Assembly (NCBI GenBank): GCA_030652255.1
Contig: JAUSAZ010000047.1
Location: 1-64,000, forward strand
From: Myxococcales bacterium
GTDB lineage: Bacteria > Myxococcota_A > Polyangia > Polyangiales > Ga0077539
DNA: 64,000 bases
Reading direction: 5' to 3'
A program made the translations under genes and the position numbers. How positions within the stretch are numbered: the stretch's first letter is position 1; the number at the start of each line of letters is the position of its first letter. Below the pieces are notes generated by a model that made no database searches, was not told where the DNA came from, and saw only the letters and a list, made by a program, of their open reading frames with translations. This document shows positions 57,962-64,000 of the stretch, piece after piece.

Positions 57962-58001
57962 CTACCACTGTTGACACTGGTAGTATCCGCTACTAGGGTA
58001 G
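57962..58001 (+). promoter_or_regulatory. Rightward early promoter with operators
   Basis: TTGACA (57971-57976) lies in the centre of the dyad CTACC...GGTAG (57962-57983). TAGGGT (57994-57999), 17 bases on, lies in a second dyad CTACT-AG-GGTAG (57990-58001), one base off the operator consensus. A further half-site CTACC is at 57937-57941. The start codon of the first gene is 44 bases downstream. Repressor bound here should block both -35 and -10. Confidence 0.65.
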
Positions 58002-58044
58002 ACCTCACCGCAGCGGCTCAGCCCCCGCCGCGGTCGAGGTCACG

Positions 58045-58245
58045 ATGTCCACCACCCGCCGCTTCCGCCTCTCCAGCCCCTCGATCCCCTCCGTCGACGA
58101 CCTCGCGCACATGCACGGCCTCCCCGGCCGCAGCGCCACGAAGGCCGACGCGCTGGCCCTCGCGGCCCGCCTCGGCCTCTCCGACGCGGTGGTGCACTAC
58201 GACCACGCCCGCGGGACCCGCGTCGTCGCGACGGTGAGCGCGTGA
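58045..58245 (+). CDS. Small rightward early protein
   Basis: A 66-residue protein (MSTTRRFRLSSPSIPSVDDL...) with GAGG before the ATG. A short helix-turn-helix-like stretch (TKADALALAARLGLSDAVVH) is seen. First gene of the rightward operon. Unknown. Confidence 0.5.
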   Translation: MSTTRRFRLSSPSIPSVDDLAHMHGLPGRSATKADALALAARLGLSDAVVHYDHARGTRVVATVSA

Positions 58246-58511
58246 ACGCCCCGGCGACCCTCCGGGACATCGTCCGCGCCGAGGTGGCCGCCCGCCACCT
58301 GGTGACCACCGCCAACGCCGCGCAGCGCCGTGCCCTGCGCGCTGAGGCCCGCGCGTCGGAGGCGGCGGCCGACTGGACCAACCTGCTCACGATGCTGGAG
58401 CAGCCGGGCCGCCCGGTGGCCGCCGCGACGGTGCGCAAGCTCGCCCGCGCCGCCCGGGTGTCGTCGGCCGACCTCGCCGCGGTGCTCGCTCACCGGCAGG
58501 TGTCGCAGTGA
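58242..58511 (+). CDS. Small helical early protein
   Basis: An 89-residue protein with two Ala/Arg helices and a C-terminal HTH-like pattern (AAATVRKLARAARVSSADLA). GTGA overlap with the previous gene. Unknown. Confidence 0.5.
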   Translation: MNAPATLRDIVRAEVAARHLVTTANAAQRRALRAEARASEAAADWTNLLTMLEQPGRPVAAATVRKLARAARVSSADLAAVLAHRQVSQ

Positions 58512-58756
58512 GGGCCGCCGACGCGCTCCCGTCGCCCGCGACCGTCCGCGCCCTCGGCGCGCACGCCGCCGCGTGGCGCCCGTTCGCGCTCCTGCGCTAC
58601 ACCGTGCCCGCCACCGGGACGGCCACCCTCTCGACGGCGAGAATCGCCACCGGCACGGCGACGCTGGCGAGCGCCCGCGGGGCTACGCCGGCCCGCGCCT
58701 GCGCGCTGCTCCTGCGCCGCCTGGATGCGGCCCGCTCGCACGAGGCCCGGTCGTGA
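58508..58756 (+). CDS. Small unknown early protein
   Basis: An 82-residue protein starting from GTG/ATG-type overlap with the preceding TGA; it is Ala/Thr/Arg-rich (VPATGTATLSTARIATGTAT shows a small internal repeat of TAT.). Low complexity makes the coding call moderate, but both ends overlap neighbours. Confidence 0.4.
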   Translation: MRAADALPSPATVRALGAHAAAWRPFALLRYTVPATGTATLSTARIATGTATLASARGATPARACALLLRRLDAARSHEARS

Positions 58757-58953
58757 CGGCCGCTCAGGTGATCGCCGCGGCCGACGTGCTCCGGGACTCC
58801 GCCCGCGCCGCCGAGACCCGCGCCGCGCACGCCCCGACGTCGGCCGAGCGCGAGCGGGCTCTGGCCGAGGCGAAGCGCCTCTGGGAGCGGGCGCGCCACC
58901 TGCGCGGCCTCGCCCCGGTCGACGCGCGCCGCGAGATCGGACGGGCCGCGTGA
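58753..58953 (+). CDS. Small helical early protein
   Basis: A 66-residue protein, GTG start in a GTGA overlap. Single amphipathic helical hairpin (ERERALAEAKRLWERARHLR). Unknown. Confidence 0.45.
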   Translation: MTAAQVIAAADVLRDSARAAETRAAHAPTSAERERALAEAKRLWERARHLRGLAPVDARREIGRAA

Positions 58954-59201
58954 GCGCCGCGGAGACCCTGCGCCCTCCGGCGCCCATGGACTGCGACGCC
59001 ACGGGCTCCGCCGCAGCGACGGTGCCCGCCCGCGGGCCCTGCCAGCGCGCCGCCCTGGTCGAGGCCCTGCTCAAGCGCGACGCCGCGGTGCAGGAGATCG
59101 GTCGCGCCGGGGCACAGCTCACCTCCGCGGAGATCGCGCTCGCGGTCGAGGACTACCAGTGCGAGCGGGCGCGCCTCGCAGGGCTGCGCACGGCGAGCTG
59201 A
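58950..59201 (+). CDS. Small early protein
   Basis: An 83-residue protein, GTG start in overlap. CDATGSAAATVPARGPCQRA then a helical half (LVEALLKRDAAVQEIGRAG, IALAVEDYQCERARLAGL). Unknown; the last of five coupled small genes. Confidence 0.45.
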   Translation: MSAAETLRPPAPMDCDATGSAAATVPARGPCQRAALVEALLKRDAAVQEIGRAGAQLTSAEIALAVEDYQCERARLAGLRTAS

Positions 59202-59204
59202 CGC

Positions 59205-59281
59205 GCGGGCGTCGGAGCGACCAGCGGGACTGCGGCACCCCCCACCGCACACGACCCGCCGCTGGTCACTCGGGCGCCCGC
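59205..59281. repeat. Three-tier nested inverted repeat upstream of ATPase gene
   Basis: Outer arms GCGGGCG/CGCCCGC (59205-59211, 59275-59281), middle arms GACCAGCGG/CCGCTGGTC (59219-59227, 59259-59267) and inner arms TGCGG/CCGCA (59231-59235, 59245-59249). The outer-middle gaps are both exactly 7 bases. It could fold into one long RNA stem or be a protein-binding/origin site. The ATPase RBS follows at 59312. Confidence 0.5.
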
Positions 59282-59326
59282 AACGGCGGCCGGTTTTACA
59301 CGGATCAGTAAGAGGAGGAACGGATC

Positions 59327-61354
59327 ATGGCGAACAAGTTCACATTCGAAACGGCGACGCAGACCGGCACGCGACTGCGGCTCGCACTGCTCGGCCCCGC
59401 GGGCTCAGGCAAGACGTACTCGTCACTCGCGATCGGGACGGGCCTCGGCTCGCGCGTCGCGCTGATCGACACCGAGCACGGCTCGGCGCGGAAGTACGCG
59501 AAGAAGTTCGCCTTCAAGACGCTCGCGCTGGAGACCTTCGAGCCGGGCACCTACGTCGAAGCCATCGAGGCCGCCGAGGAGCAGGGCTTCGACGTGATCA
59601 TCGTCGACTCGCTCTCTCACGCCTGGATGGGCAAGGGCGGCGCGCTCGAGCAGGTCGACCGGGCGAAGAAGCGCTCGGGCGGCAACGGCTTCAGCGCCTG
59701 GGGCGACGTGACCCCGCAGCACAACGCGCTGGTCGAGGCGATGCTCCGGTGCCGCGCGCACCTGATCGTCACGATGCGCACCAAGATGGAGTACGTGCAG
59801 GAGCGGGACGAGCGCACCGGCAAGACCGTCGTGCGCAAGGTCGGCATGGCGCCGGTCCAGCGCGACGGCCTGGAGTACGAGTTCGACGTCGTCGGCGACC
59901 TCAGCAGCGACAGCGACCTGGTCATCACGAAGACCCGCTTCTCCGACATCGCGGGCGAGGTCATCGCCAAGCCGGGCGCGGCCTTCGGGGCGAAGCTCGC
60001 GGCGTGGCTCTCGGATGGTGTGGACGAGCCCACCAGCACCAGCACCAGCACCAGCACCAGCAACACCTCGCCCCTCGCCATCCCGCCCGCGCTCGCGCCC
60101 TTCTACGACGCGTTGACGGGCACGGCGACCGTCGACGCCGCCGCGGCGCTCTGGCACGCGCACCTCCCCGCGCTCGACGCCTCGGCCGACGATCACCGGA
60201 CGGCCGCGAAGGGCGCGCTGGTGAAGCGGGTGATGCAGATGGGCGGCGGGGTGGCGACGCGCGACGCCGCGAAGAACGCCCTCAAGACGCGGCTCGACGC
60301 GCTCGCGAAGGCGGCGGCCCCGAAGCCCGCCGCGCCGGTCGAGCCCGTCGAGGCTCAGGCCCCCGCGACCCCCGCTGAGCGGCAGCCCGACCCGGCGCCC
60401 GCCGAGGCCCCGCTGGTCGACGCCGCGCTCGAGGCGCCTGTGGCCGACGAAGCACCCGCGGCCCCGCACCCGGCGCTCGGCCCCTTCTACGCGCGCATCG
60501 AGGAGATCGAGCTGCCCGGCGAGTCCGTGGCGGTCTGGATGAAGCACCGCCACGACCTCGCCCCACTGCCCGTCGCCGACCGCGAGGCCGCGTGGCAGGC
60601 GCTCTGCAAGCGCACCGAGACGGTCGGGCGGATGAAGAACGCCAAGGTGTGGCTCAAGAAGGCGATCGCCGAGGAGGACGCGCGGAACGCGGACGGCAAC
60701 GGCGCGGGTCCTTCCTCGGGGGCGCGTACTGACGCGGGCGCCCCCGAAGGCCTCGCCTCGACGGCGCTGGAGTCGCTCCTCGCTGACCTCGGCACCGCCC
60801 GCGACGCGGCCACGCTCGCCGCGACCTGGGAGGCCATCACCGCCGCCGACTACGAGCGCGCCACGGTGGCCCAGCGCGCGCAGCTCGACGCGGCCCGCAC
60901 CGCCCGCGAGAAGGCGCTGCGCCAGCCCCCGCCCGGCGGACCGAAGGGCACCCGCACCCGCGAGGCCTCGCCCCCCGCGAGCGCCCAGGGCAGCGGCGAG
61001 CAGGCGAGCGCCAACGACGCCGCGCCCGCGACGATGTTGCACCGGGTGCTCGACACCGACCTCGCGCACCTCCAGATCGCGGGCACCTGGCGCGCGACCG
61101 AGGCCGGGTGGCGCGACCACCTCGCGGCGATCGTGGTGCGCCGCCACCTCATGAACTGCGTCGCGAGCAACGGCGCCGCCCTCGGCCCGCGGTTCCTGAC
61201 CCTCGCGGCGGCGCGGCTGGTCGAGGTGGCGGAGCCCGACCCGACCACGGGCGCGCGGTTGAACATCATCGGCGCGATGCCCCTCGTCGAGAGCGCCGCC
61301 CTCGAGGCCTCGCGCGACCGTGCCCGCCGGGCCGCGGAGCGACAGGCCGCCTGA
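59327..61354 (+). CDS. RecA-fold ATPase (AAA_24/Sak4-like) with repeated C-terminal domain
   Basis: A 675-residue protein with a strong AGGAGGAA RBS. Residues 15-240 are a P-loop ATPase: LLGPAGSGKTYSS (21-33), VALIDTEHGSA (44-54) and VIIVDSLSHAW (90-100), as in phage single-strand annealing/recombination ATPases such as Sak4 or the AAA_24 family. A (Thr-Ser)5 linker follows. Residues 250-630 contain three related modules of about 65 residues, starting PALAPFYDAL, PALGPFYARI and TALESLLADL, each with W.........L then an AK/AR..LK region. The basal role is likely recombination or replication; it is far longer than usual Sak4. Confidence 0.7.
   Translation: MANKFTFETATQTGTRLRLALLGPAGSGKTYSSLAIGTGLGSRVALIDTEHGSARKYAKKFAFKTLALETFEPGTYVEAIEAAEEQGFDVIIVDSLSHAWMGKGGALEQVDRAKKRSGGNGFSAWGDVTPQHNALVEAMLRCRAHLIVTMRTKMEYVQERDERTGKTVVRKVGMAPVQRDGLEYEFDVVGDLSSDSDLVITKTRFSDIAGEVIAKPGAAFGAKLAAWLSDGVDEPTSTSTSTSTSNTSPLAIPPALAPFYDALTGTATVDAAAALWHAHLPALDASADDHRTAAKGALVKRVMQMGGGVATRDAAKNALKTRLDALAKAAAPKPAAPVEPVEAQAPATPAERQPDPAPAEAPLVDAALEAPVADEAPAAPHPALGPFYARIEEIELPGESVAVWMKHRHDLAPLPVADREAAWQALCKRTETVGRMKNAKVWLKKAIAEEDARNADGNGAGPSSGARTDAGAPEGLASTALESLLADLGTARDAATLAATWEAITAADYERATVAQRAQLDAARTAREKALRQPPPGGPKGTRTREASPPASAQGSGEQASANDAAPATMLHRVLDTDLAHLQIAGTWRATEAGWRDHLAAIVVRRHLMNCVASNGAALGPRFLTLAAARLVEVAEPDPTTGARLNIIGAMPLVESAALEASRDRARRAAERQAA
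60032..60061 (+). repeat. Hexamer repeat (ACCAGC)5
   Basis: Five tandem ACCAGC units code for (Thr-Ser)5 in the ATPase linker after residue 235. Because the unit is six bases, gain or loss of copies keeps the frame and would only change linker length. Confidence 0.7.
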
Positions 61355-61359
61355 CCGAC

Positions 61360-61380
61360 GCGCCGGGTGATCCCCGGCGC
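61360..61380 (+). terminator. GC hairpin after ATPase gene
   Basis: GCGCCGGG (61360-61367) pairs with CCCGGCGC (61373-61380) over a five-base loop, six bases after the ATPase stop. No U-tract, so perhaps a partial terminator or mRNA stabiliser. The rest of the 61355-61530 gap has nothing recognisable. Confidence 0.4.
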
Positions 61381-61530
61381 CCACCGGGGCCGATGGTCAC
61401 GCGCGCTACCGAGGTGAACCTCCCACCTCCTCCCCGCGCGGCGCCTCTTCGATGAGGCGGGCTCCACCACGACACGCGCCGCGGGTGCCCCGCGCGTGCC
61501 GCAACCCAGGCGCCCGACGAAAGCACGGCA

Positions 61531-62547
61531 ATGAACGAGGGCAGCGTGACGGTGAAGCTGGACGGCAAGAGGCTGGAGGAGATCGGCGAGCAGCTGCGCG
61601 CCGAGGCGGGCGACGGCGCGGCGAAGGTCACGGTGACCGCGCCCGAGGTGCCCCAGGGCGACGGGCTGAAGACGCCCCGCGCGGTGGGCGCGACCGAGGG
61701 CGAGGTGGCGCCGGTCGCCCCGAAGCGCATCGGGGAGGCGGGAGTGCGGCACACCAAGAAGTTCCTCACCTGCAAGCTGACGGACCCGGAGATCGCCACC
61801 ATCCACGGCGAGATCGTCGCCATGGTCGGCGAGGCGAGCCAGGCCGAGCGCCGGGTCGAGAGCATCAAGGAGCGCGCGAAGGCGGACGTGCAGGTCGCCA
61901 CCAACGCGCTGAAGGAACTGCGCGAGCGGCTCGACGACAAGGCGCGCATCACCCGCGAGGGCAAGGTCGACCGCGAGGTGCCCGTCACCATCCGCATCGA
62001 CTGGAGGAAGCGCGAGAAGACCACCATCCGCGACGACACCGGGGAGGTGCTCTCGACGGAGGCCGCGACCCCGCTGGAGGTGGCCGACTGCGGCGTCTGG
62101 GAGAAGGACCTGAAGGCGGGCAAGAGCTACCTGAAGGCGCCCGACGGCGCCGTGCTCGACGAGCGCAACCTCACCGACGCCGAGCGCCAGACGAGCCTCC
62201 CGCTCGCCGATGGCGGCGCCGCCCCGACCGAGCCCGCGAAGGCGGAGCGCGCATGGCTCCCGGTCGGCGCCTGGGACGACCTCTCCGACGACGTGAGCGA
62301 GCGGCTGACGAAGCCCGACCCGCACGGCAAGGCGCCCACGGTGACCTGGACCGCCGATGGGAAGTGGATGGTCGGCGAGGTGCCCGCCGGGCTGCGCCCC
62401 GCGCTCGACCACCACGCGGTGCAGGCCGGGGTGGCGCTGCACTACGGCGAGACGGCGCCGACGCTCGCCGACCTGGCCGCCGCGTCGAAGGAGCCCGCGG
62501 GCAAGCCCCGCAAGGGCGCCGCGAAGAAGGCCTCGACGAAGTTCTGA
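61531..62547 (+). CDS. Unknown early protein with coiled coil
   Basis: A 338-residue protein starting MNEGSVTVKLDGKRLEEIGE. Residues 75-150 are charged helices (AERRVESIKERAKADVQVAT) after the beta start; residues 150-200 contain VTIRIDWRKREKTTIRDDTG. The end is Lys/Ala-rich (PAGKPRKGAAKKASTKF), which suggests nucleic-acid contact. It follows the ATPase and might partner it. Not recognised. Confidence 0.6.
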   Translation: MNEGSVTVKLDGKRLEEIGEQLRAEAGDGAAKVTVTAPEVPQGDGLKTPRAVGATEGEVAPVAPKRIGEAGVRHTKKFLTCKLTDPEIATIHGEIVAMVGEASQAERRVESIKERAKADVQVATNALKELRERLDDKARITREGKVDREVPVTIRIDWRKREKTTIRDDTGEVLSTEAATPLEVADCGVWEKDLKAGKSYLKAPDGAVLDERNLTDAERQTSLPLADGGAAPTEPAKAERAWLPVGAWDDLSDDVSERLTKPDPHGKAPTVTWTADGKWMVGEVPAGLRPALDHHAVQAGVALHYGETAPTLADLAAASKEPAGKPRKGAAKKASTKF

Positions 62548-62556
62548 CCGCACGCG

Positions 62557-62577
62557 GGCGGGCCCCACGGGCTCGCC
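62557..62577 (+). terminator. GC hairpin after the 338-residue protein gene
   Basis: GGCGGGCCC (62557-62565) pairs with GGGCTCGCC (62569-62577) over a three-base loop, one G-U pair, ten bases after the stop codon. No U-tract; same design as the hairpin after the ATPase gene. Confidence 0.4.
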
Positions 62578-62662
62578 GCCGCGTCGACCTCTGCCGAGCG
62601 CGCAGGGGCGGACGGAGCGGCGATCGCTCGACCGACAACGACTGCAACGACGACGAGGGACC

Positions 62663-62881
62663 ATGGCGACGAGAGCACAGAAGGCGCAGGGGATCGCGGA
62701 CGCGTGGAACGCCGCGCACCCCGAGGGCACGCTGGTGAAGTACTGGCGAGGGCGGAAGAGCGGCGAGCCGTCGGGCACGGGGGCGACGCGCTCGCCCGCC
62801 GAGGCCCGCGGCGACGACGCGGTGGTGTTCATCACGGGGTGCTCGGGCTTCGTCTGCCTCTCGCACGTCGAGGTCGTCTGA
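62663..62881 (+). CDS. Small unknown protein
   Basis: A 72-residue protein with GAGGG before the ATG (MATRAQKAQGIADAWNAAHP). The compact beta end (DAVVFITGCSGFVCLSHVEV) suggests a small domain. Overlaps the HD gene (TGATG). Confidence 0.55.
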   Translation: MATRAQKAQGIADAWNAAHPEGTLVKYWRGRKSGEPSGTGATRSPAEARGDDAVVFITGCSGFVCLSHVEVV

Positions 62882-63525
62882 TGGCGCCCACGACCCCTGC
62901 GCTCAGCCGCGCCCTGAATCTCGCCCGCATCTCCCTCGCGTTCGCGCGCGTCGAGCGCGCCACGCTCCACGAGGACGGGGCGCGCGTCGAGACGGACACC
63001 GACCACACCGTCATGCTCGGCCTCGTCGCGTGCGAGCTCGCCCCGGCGCATCTCGATCGGACGAAGGTCGCGGCGTTCGCTCTCGTCCACGACCTCGCGG
63101 AGGTCTACGCGGGCGACACGCAGACGCTCGTCATCACGACCGCGGGCATGGCCGAGAAGCGCGACCGCGAGGACATCGCGCGAGCCCGCCTCGCCGCAGA
63201 GCTTGGCGACGGGTCGTGGCTCGCCGGGTTGCTCGCGACCTACGAGCAACAGCGCGAGCCCGAGGCGCGCTGGGTACGCCTGATCGACAAGGTGCTCCCG
63301 AAGCTCACGCACGCGTTCAACCGCTGCGCGGCGGCGGAGCGCCTCACCGATCAGGCAGGGTTCGACGCGGCTCACGCGCGGCAGCTCGCGAAGATGCGCG
63401 AGGAGTACCCCGAGTTCCCGGAGGCGCTCGACCTCCTGCGGGCGTCGATGCTGCACGCCGAGGCGTGTTGGCCGTGCGAGCCGGTCGCCGACGCGGCCCC
63501 GGCCGCGGAAGGAACGGTGTCCTGA
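62881..63525 (+). CDS. HD-domain phosphohydrolase (YfbR/HDDC-type)
   Basis: A 214-residue protein with the HD core: His42 in TDTDHTVMLGLVACEL, H70-D71 in FALVHDLAEVYAGD and later D116-type helix RLIDKVLPKLTHAFNR. Such proteins are 5'-deoxynucleotidases; phages use them to adjust dNTP pools, and some build modified bases. It lies next to a methyltransferase gene here. Normal family length is about 190-220. Confidence 0.75.
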   Translation: MAPTTPALSRALNLARISLAFARVERATLHEDGARVETDTDHTVMLGLVACELAPAHLDRTKVAAFALVHDLAEVYAGDTQTLVITTAGMAEKRDREDIARARLAAELGDGSWLAGLLATYEQQREPEARWVRLIDKVLPKLTHAFNRCAAAERLTDQAGFDAAHARQLAKMREEYPEFPEALDLLRASMLHAEACWPCEPVADAAPAAEGTVS

Positions 63526-63722
63526 TGGAGCGCGCGACGCAGGTGCGAGGCCGCGGCAACGCGGTGGAGCTGTGGCTCTGGACCATCCTCGCGGCGAGCC
63601 TCGCGCTCTCTGCGATGCACGCGCTCCCGACGGCAGCGCGCGACGCGGCGCTGGTGGCGGCGGGCCTCGTGGCGCTGGCGCTCTTCGCGGGGCGCGCGTC
63701 GCAGCTGCGGGCGGTGTCGTGA
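63525..63722 (+). CDS. Small membrane protein
   Basis: A 65-residue protein with two membrane helices (LWLWTILAASLALSAMHAL and AALVAAGLVALALFAG). One-base TGATG overlaps at both ends. Unknown. Confidence 0.5.
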   Translation: MERATQVRGRGNAVELWLWTILAASLALSAMHALPTAARDAALVAAGLVALALFAGRASQLRAVS

Positions 63723-64000
63723 TGGACGGCGTCAACCAGGAGCCGCTCCCCGAGCGCGCCTACACCGTGCTGTTCCCGTTCTGCGGCATCGGCGGCGGCG
63801 CCCTCGGGTTCCAGGGCGCGAGCGCGCGCATGGAGAAGCTCGGCCTCTCCGCGCGCTTCCGCGTGCTCGGCGGCATCGAGTACGAGCCCGGGACCGCGCG
63901 CGACTTCGAGCGCCTCACCGGGGCGCCCTGCCTCCCAATGGACGTGCGGAAGATCAGCGCCGCGCTGCTGCGCGAGTGGTTCGGGCCCGACGCGCCCGAC
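63722..64000 (+). CDS. DNA cytosine-5 methyltransferase (partial, N-terminus only)
   Basis: The first 93 residues are present; the rest runs off the right edge. VLFPFCGIGGGALGFQGA (about 16-34) is motif I of C5-methyltransferases (F-x-G-x-G), and IEYEPGTARDFERL then CLPMDVRKI match motifs II and III. Catalytic PC and ENV motifs lie outside. It probably protects phage DNA from host restriction, along with the Mom and methylase genes. Confidence 0.7.
   Translation, partial: MDGVNQEPLPERAYTVLFPFCGIGGGALGFQGASARMEKLGLSARFRVLGGIEYEPGTARDFERLTGAPCLPMDVRKISAALLREWFGPDAPD

Noticed and set aside
60032..60061. Short tandem repeat as a CRISPR or phase-variation locus
   Set aside because: Five hexamers within a coding linker, no spacers, and copy changes keep the frame.
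1..64000. tRNA genes, CRISPR arrays, insertion sequences, integrase or MuA-type transposase
   Set aside because: I looked for cloverleaf ends, repeat-spacer patterns, DDE/tyrosine-recombinase motifs and found none that I could support.

Overview
The window is a phage or prophage genome segment. It is very GC-rich and packed with genes that mostly overlap by 1-4 bases (ATGA, GTGA or TGATG junctions). The structural genes are those of a contractile-tailed virus with a Mu-type morphogenesis block (S49 protease with nested scaffold, DUF935 portal, sheath, tube, circularisation protein, gp44-gp48-type baseplate proteins). The host was probably a high-GC bacterium, and a myxobacterium (Sandaracinus/Polyangia type) is my best guess, because a phage-borne lipoprotein (7687-8175) has the Asp/Pro/Val/Gly-rich stalk followed by a Cys-rich module that is common in that group. 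No integrase, transposase, attachment site, tRNA, CRISPR array or clear endolysin is visible, and both edges cut through genes.

Layout: 1-2020 holds the end of the late block (nucleotidyltransferase-like protein, lipoprotein, small membrane proteins, perhaps for lysis). 2017-5986 holds tail-tip or fibre genes. 6028-14665 is a rearranged baseplate region: two gp48-type genes flank baseplate J plus a cargo island with plus-strand moron genes, a helicase with four tandem DNA-binding-like repeats, and small paralogues. 14662-26485 is baseplate, tape measure, tail and capsid; 26621-32325 is scaffold/protease, portal and terminase. 32579-53867 is one long leftward early operon. It contains many small unknown genes, a RecU-like resolvase, a DnaC-like loader, a replication initiator with a probable origin inside its coding sequence, a GIY-YIG-type protein, and a DNA-modification cluster (helicase-methylase fusion, PAPS-reductase-like protein, Mom-type transferase).

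53871-58001 is an immunity region. A short XRE regulator begins the leftward operon. Diverging from it are a larger XRE repressor candidate, three unknown genes and an ImmA/IrrE metallopeptidase. Both ends of this region carry the same operator (CTACC-N2-GGTAG and variants) on promoter-like sequences, so one repressor probably controls both the leftward operon and a rightward operon that begins at 58045. The rightward operon encodes small proteins, a RecA-fold ATPase with C-terminal repeats, an HD phosphohydrolase and the start of a cytosine-5 methyltransferase.

A 52-bp element with a TTGAC-17-CTACC promoter core occurs upstream of the late operon (32.53 kb) and twice at 13.9-14.0 kb, and the core recurs at the leftward immunity promoter. 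The most notable points are the shared-operator immunity region with an ImmA-type switch and unknown passenger genes, the iteron/dyad origin inside the initiator gene, the Mom/PAPS-reductase/methylase cluster, and the baseplate cargo island. All functions are inferred by reading the sequence; no database search was run.
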